Shown here: positions 15,971-23,581 of the stretch, in pieces
Numbering within the stretch: position 1 is the first letter of the stretch
Layout of the letters: every line of letters starts with the position of its first letter
Assembly (NCBI GenBank): GCA_030425355.1
Contig: JAUIAG010000008.1
Span: 1 to 44,550, forward strand
Origin: Verrucomicrobiia bacterium
GTDB taxonomy: Bacteria; Verrucomicrobiota; Verrucomicrobiia; Limisphaerales; JAJOIW01
DNA: 44,550 nt
Direction: 5' to 3'
Translations under genes and position numbers: made by a program
Notes under the pieces: model-generated
What the model was told of the DNA's origin: nothing
Seen by the model: only the letters and a program-made list of their open reading frames with translations
Databases searched by the model: none

Positions 15971-17338
15971 ATGAACCGGCGTCAATTCAATCGGCTCCTT
16001 GGAGGAGTGCTAATGAGCATTCCGGGATGGTCCTTTGCCACGCAGGAAACGCGATTGAGGACGGACAGCAAGGGAGGTCGTGTCCTCATCATCGGCGCCG
16101 GCCTCGCGGGGCTGGGAGCGGCCCGTTTCCTGGTCGACAAGGGACATGAGGTATTGGTCCTTGAGGCGCGAAACCGCGTCGGCGGAAGGGTTTGGACCAG
16201 CAGAAAATGGCAGGATGCACCCATTGACATGGGAGCAGCGTGGATTCACGGTGTCAGAGGCAATCCGATCACCAAACTCGCGGACCGGATCAGCGCCAGG
16301 CGGAAGGTTACAAGCGAGGACCGGGCTGTGATCTACAATACTCAGGGCGATGCATTGACTTCCGGTGAGGAGGATCGACTCGGGAGTCTGAGGAGGCAGA
16401 TCTCCAGACTGCTCCGCGAGGCTCAGTCACAGGACCCTGATGTATCCATACACCAGGCACTCAGGAAGCTTCTGACCCGACATGACCCCGCATCAAGTGA
16501 TTACCGGCTTATTCATTTTATCCTCAGCTTTGAGTTGGAGCATGAATACGCAGGCAGTATCGACACTCTCTCGACACACTGGCATGACAGTGATCATTCC
16601 TTCCGAGGGAACGACGTTTTATTTGAGAATGGCTTCGGGGATGTTGTCGACTGGCTGGCGGAGAATCTGGATATAGAATACAACCAGGCAGTCAGAGAAA
16701 TCCACTGGGATGGTCCCGAAGTCCGGATTACCACCGAGGATTCAGAGTTTGCAGCTGACAAGGTCCTTATTACACTGCCTCTTGGAGTGCTGAAATCAGG
16801 TGCGGTAAAATTCATACCTGAACTTCCAGACGACAAGCTGAGGGCCATTTCAAGTCTGGGAATGGGATTACTCAATAAATGTTTCCTCCGATTCAACCGT
16901 GCCTTCTGGCCGGATGGAGTGGACTGGTTTGGATATGTCCCGGCCAGTCATGGCGAATGGACGACGTGGGTGAATTACCAGAGGGTTTCGGGCAGACCGG
17001 TCATTCAGGCGTTCAGTGCGGCCTCACATGGAAGCAGGGTGGAGAAGTGGTCGGATATTGAAACGGTGGCCAGTGCCATGAAGACCATGAGGAGAATCTT
17101 TGGCGCGGGAATACCGGATCCGGAAGATTTTCAACTGACCCGCTGGGGACTGGATCCGTTTTCGATGGGGGCCTACTCTTATAACGCCATTGGTTCAACC
17201 GGGCGGATGCGGAAAGCTCTGGCAAGCCCCCTGGGCGGGAAACTCTTTTTTGCCGGCGAGGCCACGCACTCACGCTATTTCGGCACCACCCATGGAGCGT
17301 ACCTGTCCGGACAGAGGGCAGCGGGTGAAATGCTCTGA
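15971..17338 (+). CDS. Exported flavin monoamine/polyamine oxidase
   Basis: A 455-residue FAD amine oxidase. The N-terminus MNRRQFNRLLGGVLMSIPGW is a Tat-type signal (RRQF then a hydrophobic stretch and AT). The FAD loop LIIGAGLAGLGAARFL is at 39-54, followed by LEARNRVGGRVWT, the diagnostic amine-oxidase motif. MGAAWIHG near 87 and the C-terminal LFFAGEATHSRYFGTTHGAY complete the FAD and substrate site. It resembles plant-type polyamine oxidases more than tryptophan 2-monooxygenases (WTTWVNYQ, PLGVLKSG). It should oxidise amines outside the cytoplasm, giving aldehyde, ammonia or amine, and H2O2. The substrate is not settled. The gene stands alone between the helicase terminator and the NIPSNAP gene, same strand. 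Confidence 0.9.
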   Translation: MNRRQFNRLLGGVLMSIPGWSFATQETRLRTDSKGGRVLIIGAGLAGLGAARFLVDKGHEVLVLEARNRVGGRVWTSRKWQDAPIDMGAAWIHGVRGNPITKLADRISARRKVTSEDRAVIYNTQGDALTSGEEDRLGSLRRQISRLLREAQSQDPDVSIHQALRKLLTRHDPASSDYRLIHFILSFELEHEYAGSIDTLSTHWHDSDHSFRGNDVLFENGFGDVVDWLAENLDIEYNQAVREIHWDGPEVRITTEDSEFAADKVLITLPLGVLKSGAVKFIPELPDDKLRAISSLGMGLLNKCFLRFNRAFWPDGVDWFGYVPASHGEWTTWVNYQRVSGRPVIQAFSAASHGSRVEKWSDIETVASAMKTMRRIFGAGIPDPEDFQLTRWGLDPFSMGAYSYNAIGSTGRMRKALASPLGGKLFFAGEATHSRYFGTTHGAYLSGQRAAGEML

Positions 17339-17449
17339 GTGGGGGAAACACTGTCGCCGCAAATATTTCCACCCGGTTGTTCTCCAGGAGGCGGCCAGGG
17401 TGAAGGTCAATGGGCAACAGAATTGACTTCGCCGGCATTTCAGGGATGA

Positions 17450-18238
17450 ATGGAAGGGATGAACACCCAACTCAGGAATTTCCTTGTTTGTCTGGCCGTC
17501 GTGGCATTGACCGTGACGGGAGCCATATCCGGCCATGCAAACCACCACGAGCAGATCATTGCGCTCTTTCAGTATCACATCAAAGATGCAGAGCAGCATG
17601 CGAAGGTTGATGCCCATCTTAAGGAGGCACTGGTGCCCGGCCTTAAGCGCCAGGGCGTGCCCAGCGTCGGGGTCTTTGAAGCCTTCGACAAGGAAAAAGA
17701 CGGTCACTCCATCTGGATGGCAGCATCCTTCAATTCCATTGAAGATTATATGGCCTTCCCGTCGAGGCTGGTGGAGGATAGCGAGTACGTTGAGGCGGCA
17801 AGTGATTATCATGCTCTGCCCACCAAAAATGACCGCGCCTACGAAAGGCTGGAGATCACACTGATGAAAGCTTTCTCCGGATGGCCGAAAACCATCAAAC
17901 CCGGCGCGGACAAAAAGCTGTTCGAGCTTCGGAACTACGAAAGCTTCAGCGCCTACAAGGGGTACATGAAAGTGATGATGTTCAACGAGGGGGAAATTGA
18001 CATCTTCAACCGCACCGGACTTCATGGCGTCTTCTTTGGGGATGTGATTGCCGGCAAGGACATGCCCAATCTGGTCTACATGCTGGCCTTTGAGGACATG
18101 GAGGAACGGGATGCCAACTGGAAGAAATTTGTCGATCACCCCGACTGGAAGGCCATGGCCGGAATGGAACAGTACAAGCAGACTGTCTCGAAGATCCACC
18201 AGACCTTTCTCATCGAAAAACCCTACAGCAGCCTTTGA
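17450..18238 (+). CDS. Exported NIPSNAP family protein
   Basis: A 262-residue protein. A signal peptide (LRNFLVCLAVVALTVTGAIS, cleavage near GHA-N) precedes two NIPSNAP-type ferredoxin-like halves. The first starts near IIALFQYHIKDAEQHAKVDAHL, the second at KLFELRNYESFSAYKGYMKV, and the protein ends FVDHPDWKAMAGMEQYKQTV. The L/FELRxY and HPDWK motifs are typical. Exported NIPSNAP proteins are frequent in Verrucomicrobiota and Planctomycetota, with no known reaction. ATG 17450 has AGGG just upstream; ATG 17459 (MNTQLRN) is an alternative. It lies 111 bp after the amine oxidase on the same strand. Confidence 0.85.
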   Translation: MEGMNTQLRNFLVCLAVVALTVTGAISGHANHHEQIIALFQYHIKDAEQHAKVDAHLKEALVPGLKRQGVPSVGVFEAFDKEKDGHSIWMAASFNSIEDYMAFPSRLVEDSEYVEAASDYHALPTKNDRAYERLEITLMKAFSGWPKTIKPGADKKLFELRNYESFSAYKGYMKVMMFNEGEIDIFNRTGLHGVFFGDVIAGKDMPNLVYMLAFEDMEERDANWKKFVDHPDWKAMAGMEQYKQTVSKIHQTFLIEKPYSSL

Positions 18239-18285
18239 GCCCGCAGGGATTGCGGCTCCGGATTCTCATGTTATTTCAGAAATGA

Positions 18286-19353
18286 ATGACTCTGGCCATT
18301 TCCAGAAGATGTGTAGTCCGGATCAGTGGAATCAGCCGCAGTGACCCGCGACCTGCCGGAACAGGCCGGTTCGGCCCTGTCCTGGCGGTTTTTCTGGTCG
18401 GTCTCGCCGCCGCACGCTTCGGAGTACACACGCTCTGTGGACTGGATGTACCGGATCTCAAATGGCTTCCCGGGCCGCTCAGGGAAGCCACGATCCGGCA
18501 TCAGTCCGTGGATTTTGAAAACTGGGGCTTCTCCCTGCAGAGACTGACCGGCAATGGTCCGACTTTTGAGATCTTTGACCCTTCGAAGCCCGGGCCGGAG
18601 CGTTGGCAGTTGTGGATGGTGGACGGCCGCCCGCCTGACCGGCAGACACTTGAGGAATATCTTAAGGAGGAAAAACCGGATGGTGCGAGCCTTCTGCGGC
18701 CACTCGGTGTCCACCTCCATGAATCAAAAACCCTGGAACGCCGCAATCACAAGAAGGAACTGAACCCCGGCGTTCACGACAGGGATATCATCGGGGAATT
18801 ACTTTTCCGCGTTGACGGGGAGAATGAGGAATTCATCGACTATCACGTCGATCTTTCCAATGTGGAACTGGAATTCTCCTCCAACCGAACCGGTTCCGAT
18901 TCGTCACGCGGTCTCAAGGAGCTGATGAAATCACTCAGCTGTGTCGTCAGGGTCAATCGCGATCCCGCCTATATCAGATTTTTTGAACTGAACAATGAGG
19001 AGAGCTTCCGGCCCATGGCCGGGGTGCGGATCAACTCGGTTTACGTCCGGACCGACTACCAGGCTGTGGAACCGGGAAGCACACCGATGATCCATCGGCT
19101 CCAGTTCCGACTCAGCGGACGGGCTCTTGCGGTCATCCCCTTCACGATCGTCCGTGAAACAACTTTTGACGATTTCAGATACACACCACCCGATTCACCG
19201 GGACCGGAAGATGATCTGCAACTGGATATCGTCCCCATGAGAGCGGATGCCGCACAAACCCCGGCAACTCACGGGACAGGCCGTATCACTAAGGATACAG
19301 AGGCTGGTAAAAACACTCTGGAGGCTGATGCTCCGGACAGCCCATCCCGTTGA
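18286..19353 (+). CDS. Unknown envelope-anchored protein
   Basis: A 355-residue protein with one N-terminal hydrophobic stretch (RFGPVLAVFLVGLAAARFGV, about residues 28-47) after a basic leader, so it is membrane-anchored or exported. The remainder is polar, rich in beta-type segments (IIGELLFRVDGENEEFIDYH, VRINSVYVRTDYQ, RLQFRLSGRALAVIPFTIV), and ends in a low-complexity Thr/Ala/Asp tail. I recognise no domain. The start is uncertain because no ribosome binding site is clear at ATG 18286. The gap to the NIPSNAP gene is 47 bp, so the two may be co-transcribed. It converges with the M23 peptidase gene. Confidence 0.6.
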   Translation: MTLAISRRCVVRISGISRSDPRPAGTGRFGPVLAVFLVGLAAARFGVHTLCGLDVPDLKWLPGPLREATIRHQSVDFENWGFSLQRLTGNGPTFEIFDPSKPGPERWQLWMVDGRPPDRQTLEEYLKEEKPDGASLLRPLGVHLHESKTLERRNHKKELNPGVHDRDIIGELLFRVDGENEEFIDYHVDLSNVELEFSSNRTGSDSSRGLKELMKSLSCVVRVNRDPAYIRFFELNNEESFRPMAGVRINSVYVRTDYQAVEPGSTPMIHRLQFRLSGRALAVIPFTIVRETTFDDFRYTPPDSPGPEDDLQLDIVPMRADAAQTPATHGTGRITKDTEAGKNTLEADAPDSPSR

Positions 19354-19438
19354 ACTGATGCGGGGGCAATTCAGGGACTGATGTTCACAGCGACCGGGAT
19401 TAAACCTACTCCGTGCTCATCTGGCTGCTGCAAAGCCG

Positions 19439-20287
19439 CTAGTCAGCCGTATAGGACCTGCCTTCAAGGAGATAGGTCTTGGCTCCCGAGCTTGTCGAGA
19501 ACCGCAGCGGGAAAGACTTCCCCTTCTCGTCCTCGCGCAGAACACTGTGAACGCTGAAATGGAGGTGAGGTCCCTGACTCCATCCGGTATTTCCCGAATA
19601 GCCTATGATCTGTCCCTTTTTCACCTGGGCACCGGGGGCAACGGTGACTCCACCTTTCCTGAAATGAAGATATACACCAAGGCTCCTGTCCGGATGCAGT
19701 ATATAAACGAAATTGCCCTTGTCCTTGAATCTGGCGGAAGGGCCGCCGACATCAGACGAGGACCTGACCGCAACAACCTCGCCTTCCCGTGCGGCGCAGA
19801 CCGGGGTTCCTTCCGGCATGGCAAAATCCACCCCGTAATGCAGTCCTTTCTGGTGGCTGAACTTCCCGCCGAATGATTGCGCAATTCTGTATGATTTCCC
19901 GCTTTCGTAGGGGAGGCGGTATAAATATGTGATATCGTGCTGGGCCGAGGCGTCTCCAAACCCGTATTCATAATTGTAGTTATAACGCCATCTCCCTCCT
20001 GTATCCTTTTTGGATAATTTGAGGATTTCGTACTTTTCCGCCTTTCCCGGCACCACGACCTTGAGTGGAAGGTTCTTTGACGCAGTGAAATTCGTGCCCT
20101 TCACATTCAGGAAAACAGTTATGTCTGCCAAAGTGTTGTTGGTGGCGAGCAGAGTGGCGGTGTCTCTTCCGTCATGACGGCGGGAAATTTTTATGAAAGG
20201 CTCTGCTGTCTCCGTTGCCACAGCATGGCCGCCACAGACAATTGCCATCAGCAAAAGGAACATCAATAATCTTCTGAACCGTATCAT
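19439..20287 (-). CDS. Exported M23 family zinc metallopeptidase
   Basis: A 282-residue protein. ATG 20287 is preceded by AAGG with 7-base spacing, better than the TTG one codon earlier. A signal peptide (RRLLMFLLLMAIVCGGHAVA) leads into a beta-rich domain (residues 30-130), then the lysostaphin-type domain. Zinc ligands are His140 and Asp144 in HYGVDFAMPEG and His233 in PHLHF; His231 is the catalytic base. All ligands are present, so it should be an active peptidoglycan endopeptidase or a related cell-wall hydrolase in the periplasm. It lies downstream of trigger factor on the same strand but beyond that gene's terminator, so it is transcribed separately. An AT-rich promoter region precedes it. 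Confidence 0.92.
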   Translation of the reverse strand: MIRFRRLLMFLLLMAIVCGGHAVATETAEPFIKISRRHDGRDTATLLATNNTLADITVFLNVKGTNFTASKNLPLKVVVPGKAEKYEILKLSKKDTGGRWRYNYNYEYGFGDASAQHDITYLYRLPYESGKSYRIAQSFGGKFSHQKGLHYGVDFAMPEGTPVCAAREGEVVAVRSSSDVGGPSARFKDKGNFVYILHPDRSLGVYLHFRKGGVTVAPGAQVKKGQIIGYSGNTGWSQGPHLHFSVHSVLREDEKGKSFPLRFSTSSGAKTYLLEGRSYTAD

Positions 20288-20476
20288 CAACTTACCTTCA
20301 ATGAATGTGGAATTTCATTCAACCACTGCAATGCCTGAGACACGGCGCATCGGACAGGAAGAATGGAGAATAATCCATGCTGCCTCTCCTCTCCTGATCG
20401 CCGGGTCATGGATCAGGATCATATAATTCAATTCTCCATGATTCCATGGAAAAAGGCTCCCGATGCCGGCTGGGGT

Positions 20477-20509
20477 GAAAAGAAAAACCGGATGCGGTGA
20501 AGCATCCGG
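20477..20509 (-). terminator. Terminator after trigger factor (minus strand)
   Basis: A perfect 8-bp stem (20488-20495 with 20502-20509) with a 6-base loop, read on the minus strand, runs into TTTTTCTTTT (complement of 20478-20487). It lies about 50 bp past the trigger factor stop. Confidence 0.88.
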
Positions 20510-20560
20510 CAAAATCCAATGGAGACTGTGAGGAGGACTTTCCGGTCCCGGTCAGGAGGC

Positions 20561-21931
20561 TCAGGACTGATTATCCTGGTTCCCGTCTTCAGCGGCAGCC
20601 TGAGCATCCAGTTCCTGGCGGGTTTTGGGAATTTCAGTGATATTCGCATTCATCTGAATAAGGTCCATTGCCTTGGAGACGAGGATATCGCTGACGACGT
20701 CGCCGATGGCATTGCGCTCCTGGAGTTCCTTGAAGAGTTTTTCAGGCTTTGTCTGCTGGCTGGCAGCCATCCTGGCGACATAGAGCGAAACCTCGTGCTG
20801 GTTCACTTCCAGATTCTCAGCCTTGGCGATGGCCTTGAGGATAATGTTGTTACGGACGCGGTGTATCGCGCTTTCATTGGCCATTTTATAGATTTCGTCC
20901 TTGTGCTGGGCGATCTGTTCCTTGGAGGCGCCGGATTGCTGATTCCTGTAGACGATGTCGTAGACAATGCGGCGGGTTTGTTCCTCGACCATGCTGTCCG
21001 GGACTTCGAAATCGAGTCCTTCCGACAGTTTGTTGGCGAGAATCACACGGAGGTCCTGGCGGTAACGGGAGTTCGATTCGTTCTCCAGATCCTCGCGCAC
21101 CCCTTTGCGGAGCACTTCCAGGTTTTCAGCCCCGAAAGTGCTGGCAAACTCATCATTGATCTCGGGGAGCTTCCTTTTCTTGAGGCCACTGACAGTGATC
21201 TCATAACGCACCGTCTTTCCTGCAAGATCCTTGTTGAAATGATCATCAGGGAAAACGGAATCCACAGTCAGTGTTGCCCCGACAGCCTGGCCCTTCAGGG
21301 CAGCGGCGAAACCGGGCATATATTCTTCCGGGGTGTCGCCGATCGGGTACCACTGGTTTGTGGCCTGGGCAAAGGACCGGGAGTCCGGGAATGTCTCGAT
21401 GACGGCTGTTCCATCGATGTAGCCGCTGTATGAAATAATCGCGAAGCAGTCATCTTCCGCCGCACCCTCCATGTCGATGTATTCGGCACGCTGTTCGGCG
21501 AGGGTCTGCAGTGCCGATTCGACGTCATCATCGAGAACCTGAACTTTGGTGACCTCGGCTTGAATGCCCTTGTAATTGGGAAGGTCGAACTGAGGCTCGA
21601 CCTCGATGTTGATGGCAAATTTGAACGGGCCGTCGAGGTCGAAGCTGATCTCCTCGACGTCCACTGTGGAGACAAAACGGAAATTGTTGTCCTCGACGCC
21701 TTTTTTCAGGCCCTTTTCCATCAATCGCTGTTTGACCCGATCGCGGATTTCATCACCGTAGCTGCGGAGAATCATGGCCCGCGGTGCTTTGCCCTTGCGG
21801 AACCCCGGGAGCTGGACCTGGCCGGTGATGCTGCGGATGACGGTATCCGCCTGTTGACGGACTTCGTTCTCATCCACTTCAAAGCGAAGTAATTTCTTGC
21901 ACGGTCCCAGGTCGTCTACGGAGATATTCAC
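20561..21931 (-). CDS. tig: Trigger factor, ribosome-associated chaperone and peptidyl-prolyl isomerase
   Basis: A 456-residue protein. The ribosome-binding signature GFRKGKAPRAMI is at about residues 43-54. The PPIase domain (about 150-250) has GYIDGTAV, MPGFAAALKGQAVG and FPDDHFNKDLAGKTV. The helical C-terminal chaperone region contains SMVEEQTRRI. The start codon is GTG at 21931: homologues begin MN(V/I)SVEELGPCKK, matching exactly, and no upstream ATG fits. No clear Shine-Dalgarno precedes it. It binds nascent chains at the exit tunnel. The clpP and clpX genes that often follow tig are absent; an M23 peptidase comes next after a terminator. The C-terminal tail is acidic and Gln/Asn-rich. 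Confidence 0.96.
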   Translation of the reverse strand: MNISVDDLGPCKKLLRFEVDENEVRQQADTVIRSITGQVQLPGFRKGKAPRAMILRSYGDEIRDRVKQRLMEKGLKKGVEDNNFRFVSTVDVEEISFDLDGPFKFAINIEVEPQFDLPNYKGIQAEVTKVQVLDDDVESALQTLAEQRAEYIDMEGAAEDDCFAIISYSGYIDGTAVIETFPDSRSFAQATNQWYPIGDTPEEYMPGFAAALKGQAVGATLTVDSVFPDDHFNKDLAGKTVRYEITVSGLKKRKLPEINDEFASTFGAENLEVLRKGVREDLENESNSRYRQDLRVILANKLSEGLDFEVPDSMVEEQTRRIVYDIVYRNQQSGASKEQIAQHKDEIYKMANESAIHRVRNNIILKAIAKAENLEVNQHEVSLYVARMAASQQTKPEKLFKELQERNAIGDVVSDILVSKAMDLIQMNANITEIPKTRQELDAQAAAEDGNQDNQS

Positions 21932-22030
21932 GAGTATTTAACTGATTATTGGTAATTCGGTCTGTGTTTGGTCAATCTGTCAATCCAGACGAGCTGAGAA
22001 CCATACCCAATGGGATGGACTTCGGTCAAG

Positions 22031-22669
22031 TCACCCGTTGGAGTCAATCTGGTCCATGCGCTGATTGACGAAGTCGCGGATCACGGCAAATTCCGGTTCT
22101 CCGGCAAATGAATGGGCTTTGTTGAACTCCACCCACTGGATGGGAATTCCGGATTCGGCGAGAAAGCGATAGATTCGACGCGAGTGATCGAGCGGCAGGA
22201 GCGGGTCCATGTCGCCGTGGGTGATGAGAAACGACTGTTTTTCGGCCACTGCCGAACGTTCTGCGAAAAGTTTTTCCGGGTCGTAGACATACCCGCTGAT
22301 TCCGATGAGTCCACCGAGGACATTCGGGAAGCGCATCCCGATCTCGGTGGTCATCAGGCATCCCTGGGAAAACCCGAAGACGAACATTTTTTCGTACGGG
22401 AATCCCTGCCGGTGCTGGTGTTCGAGCAATTCAGCGATGAGCTGGCGGCTGCGGACGATACCGGGCTCCGGATTATCGTAAATGTCATACCAGCTGTAGC
22501 CGCCCATGTAATGGTCGGGGGCATTGAGCAGCAGGTAGTTCATCCGGGGAATGGCCAGCTCGCCGACTAGCGGGCGGTAGCTTTCCATGCTGTCCCCAAG
22601 TCCATGCATCACCAGCATCAGGAAACGGGATCCTCCGCTGCGGGCTGGTATGAAGTCATGCGTCAACAT
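22031..22669 (-). CDS. Cytoplasmic serine esterase (alpha/beta hydrolase, phospholipase/carboxylesterase family)
   Basis: A 212-residue single-domain hydrolase of the carboxylesterase 2/YpfH-like group. The triad is complete: Ser101 in GFSQG, Asp155 in HGDMDPLLP, His186 in NKAHSF. The oxyanion motif HGLGDS is near residue 22. There is no signal peptide. AGGA stands 7 bases ahead of ATG 22669. Members cleave short-chain acyl esters or lysophospholipids; the true substrate is unknown. It is 49 bp downstream of the DJ-1/PfpI gene on the same strand and probably shares its transcript. About 100 bp separate it from trigger factor. Confidence 0.9.
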   Translation of the reverse strand: MLTHDFIPARSGGSRFLMLVMHGLGDSMESYRPLVGELAIPRMNYLLLNAPDHYMGGYSWYDIYDNPEPGIVRSRQLIAELLEHQHRQGFPYEKMFVFGFSQGCLMTTEIGMRFPNVLGGLIGISGYVYDPEKLFAERSAVAEKQSFLITHGDMDPLLPLDHSRRIYRFLAESGIPIQWVEFNKAHSFAGEPEFAVIRDFVNQRMDQIDSNG

Positions 22670-22718
22670 GCCCCGATCCTAGCCGTATCCGCACGGGCGA
22701 TGCAACTGCGGGAAAAAG

Positions 22719-23342
22719 CTACGAGGTCCCTTCTGAGCCGGAAGTCGACGGCATGGCCCGCCTCCGGCTGCGTTCGGCATCCAGAAGGCGCATCCATTCA
22801 CCCATGTAGTGCCCGTGATCGTGGTAGGTGCGGCCGCTGACCAGATTGCCGTCCACCACACAGGGCTGGTCCAGGAAGATCCCGCCGCAGACTTCGAGAT
22901 CAAAGCGGCACTTCGGGACCGTGGCCATCTTCCGCCCGCGCACGCAGTCGGCATAGGCTGGAATTTCCACTCCATGGCACACGCTGGCTATCGGAAGGCC
23001 CTGGCGGAAGAAATACCGGGTCAGTCTCACAAGATCCTGATCGTAGCGGATGTATTCGGGAGCGCGGCCGCCGCTGAAAAAGATTCCTGTATACTCCTCG
23101 GGTCGGACGTCCCGGAAGGCCACATCGGACTGGATGGTGTAGCCCTCCCACTCGCGCGTGATGGTCCAGCCGGGTTTGACCTCGTGCATGACCATCTGGT
23201 ACCGATGCACCTCCGGACCGGCCACCACCGGCCTGTAGCCTCCCTCTATCAATCGATAGAACGGATACAGCGTATCCACCGTCTCGGACGCATCTCCAAC
23301 GACAATCAATACTTTCCACTCATCTTCACTGCCACTCGACAT
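22719..23342 (-). CDS. DJ-1/PfpI family protein
   Basis: A 207-residue flavodoxin-like protein. The nucleophile elbow is IASVCHGVEI with Cys122, followed by the usual His; the acidic partner region is FFSGGRAPEYIRYD near residue 90. The N-terminal strand VLIVVGDASETVDTLYPFYR and the GRTYHDHGHYMGEW segment fit the family. Members act as deglycases, amidases, proteases or stress chaperones, and sequence alone does not choose. It is the promoter-proximal gene of a pair with the esterase. Start ATG 23342 has a weak ribosome binding site. It is divergent from the sucrose-phosphate synthase gene, with 239 bp between them. Confidence 0.9.
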   Translation of the reverse strand: MSSGSEDEWKVLIVVGDASETVDTLYPFYRLIEGGYRPVVAGPEVHRYQMVMHEVKPGWTITREWEGYTIQSDVAFRDVRPEEYTGIFFSGGRAPEYIRYDQDLVRLTRYFFRQGLPIASVCHGVEIPAYADCVRGRKMATVPKCRFDLEVCGGIFLDQPCVVDGNLVSGRTYHDHGHYMGEWMRLLDAERSRRRAMPSTSGSEGTS

Positions 23343-23581
23343 ACTGAAGAATTACCCCATTTCCCGGACGCCGGAAAGAACTTCCTGAACGAACCGGCAT
23401 CAGTCGATCACGCCGTGGAAAGCGGTGAATTCATGAGATAAATTCACCCCGATGATTATATGAACCCGCCGGAATTATTATAAAGCATGCGTATGTATTG
23501 ATGTGGTGCGGAAGGCGTTTCGGGCGGGATCAGGGGAGAAAAGCGTTGAAATAAGGGGATCACGGGGTATGCTGGAAACCA

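Noticed and set aside
17270..18199. Minus-strand open frame of 309 codons
   Set aside because: It spans the amine oxidase end and the NIPSNAP gene on the other strand, with no family resemblance.
20519..21433. Plus-strand open frame of 304 codons
   Set aside because: It lies antisense to trigger factor, whose motifs are clear; it also runs over that gene's terminator.
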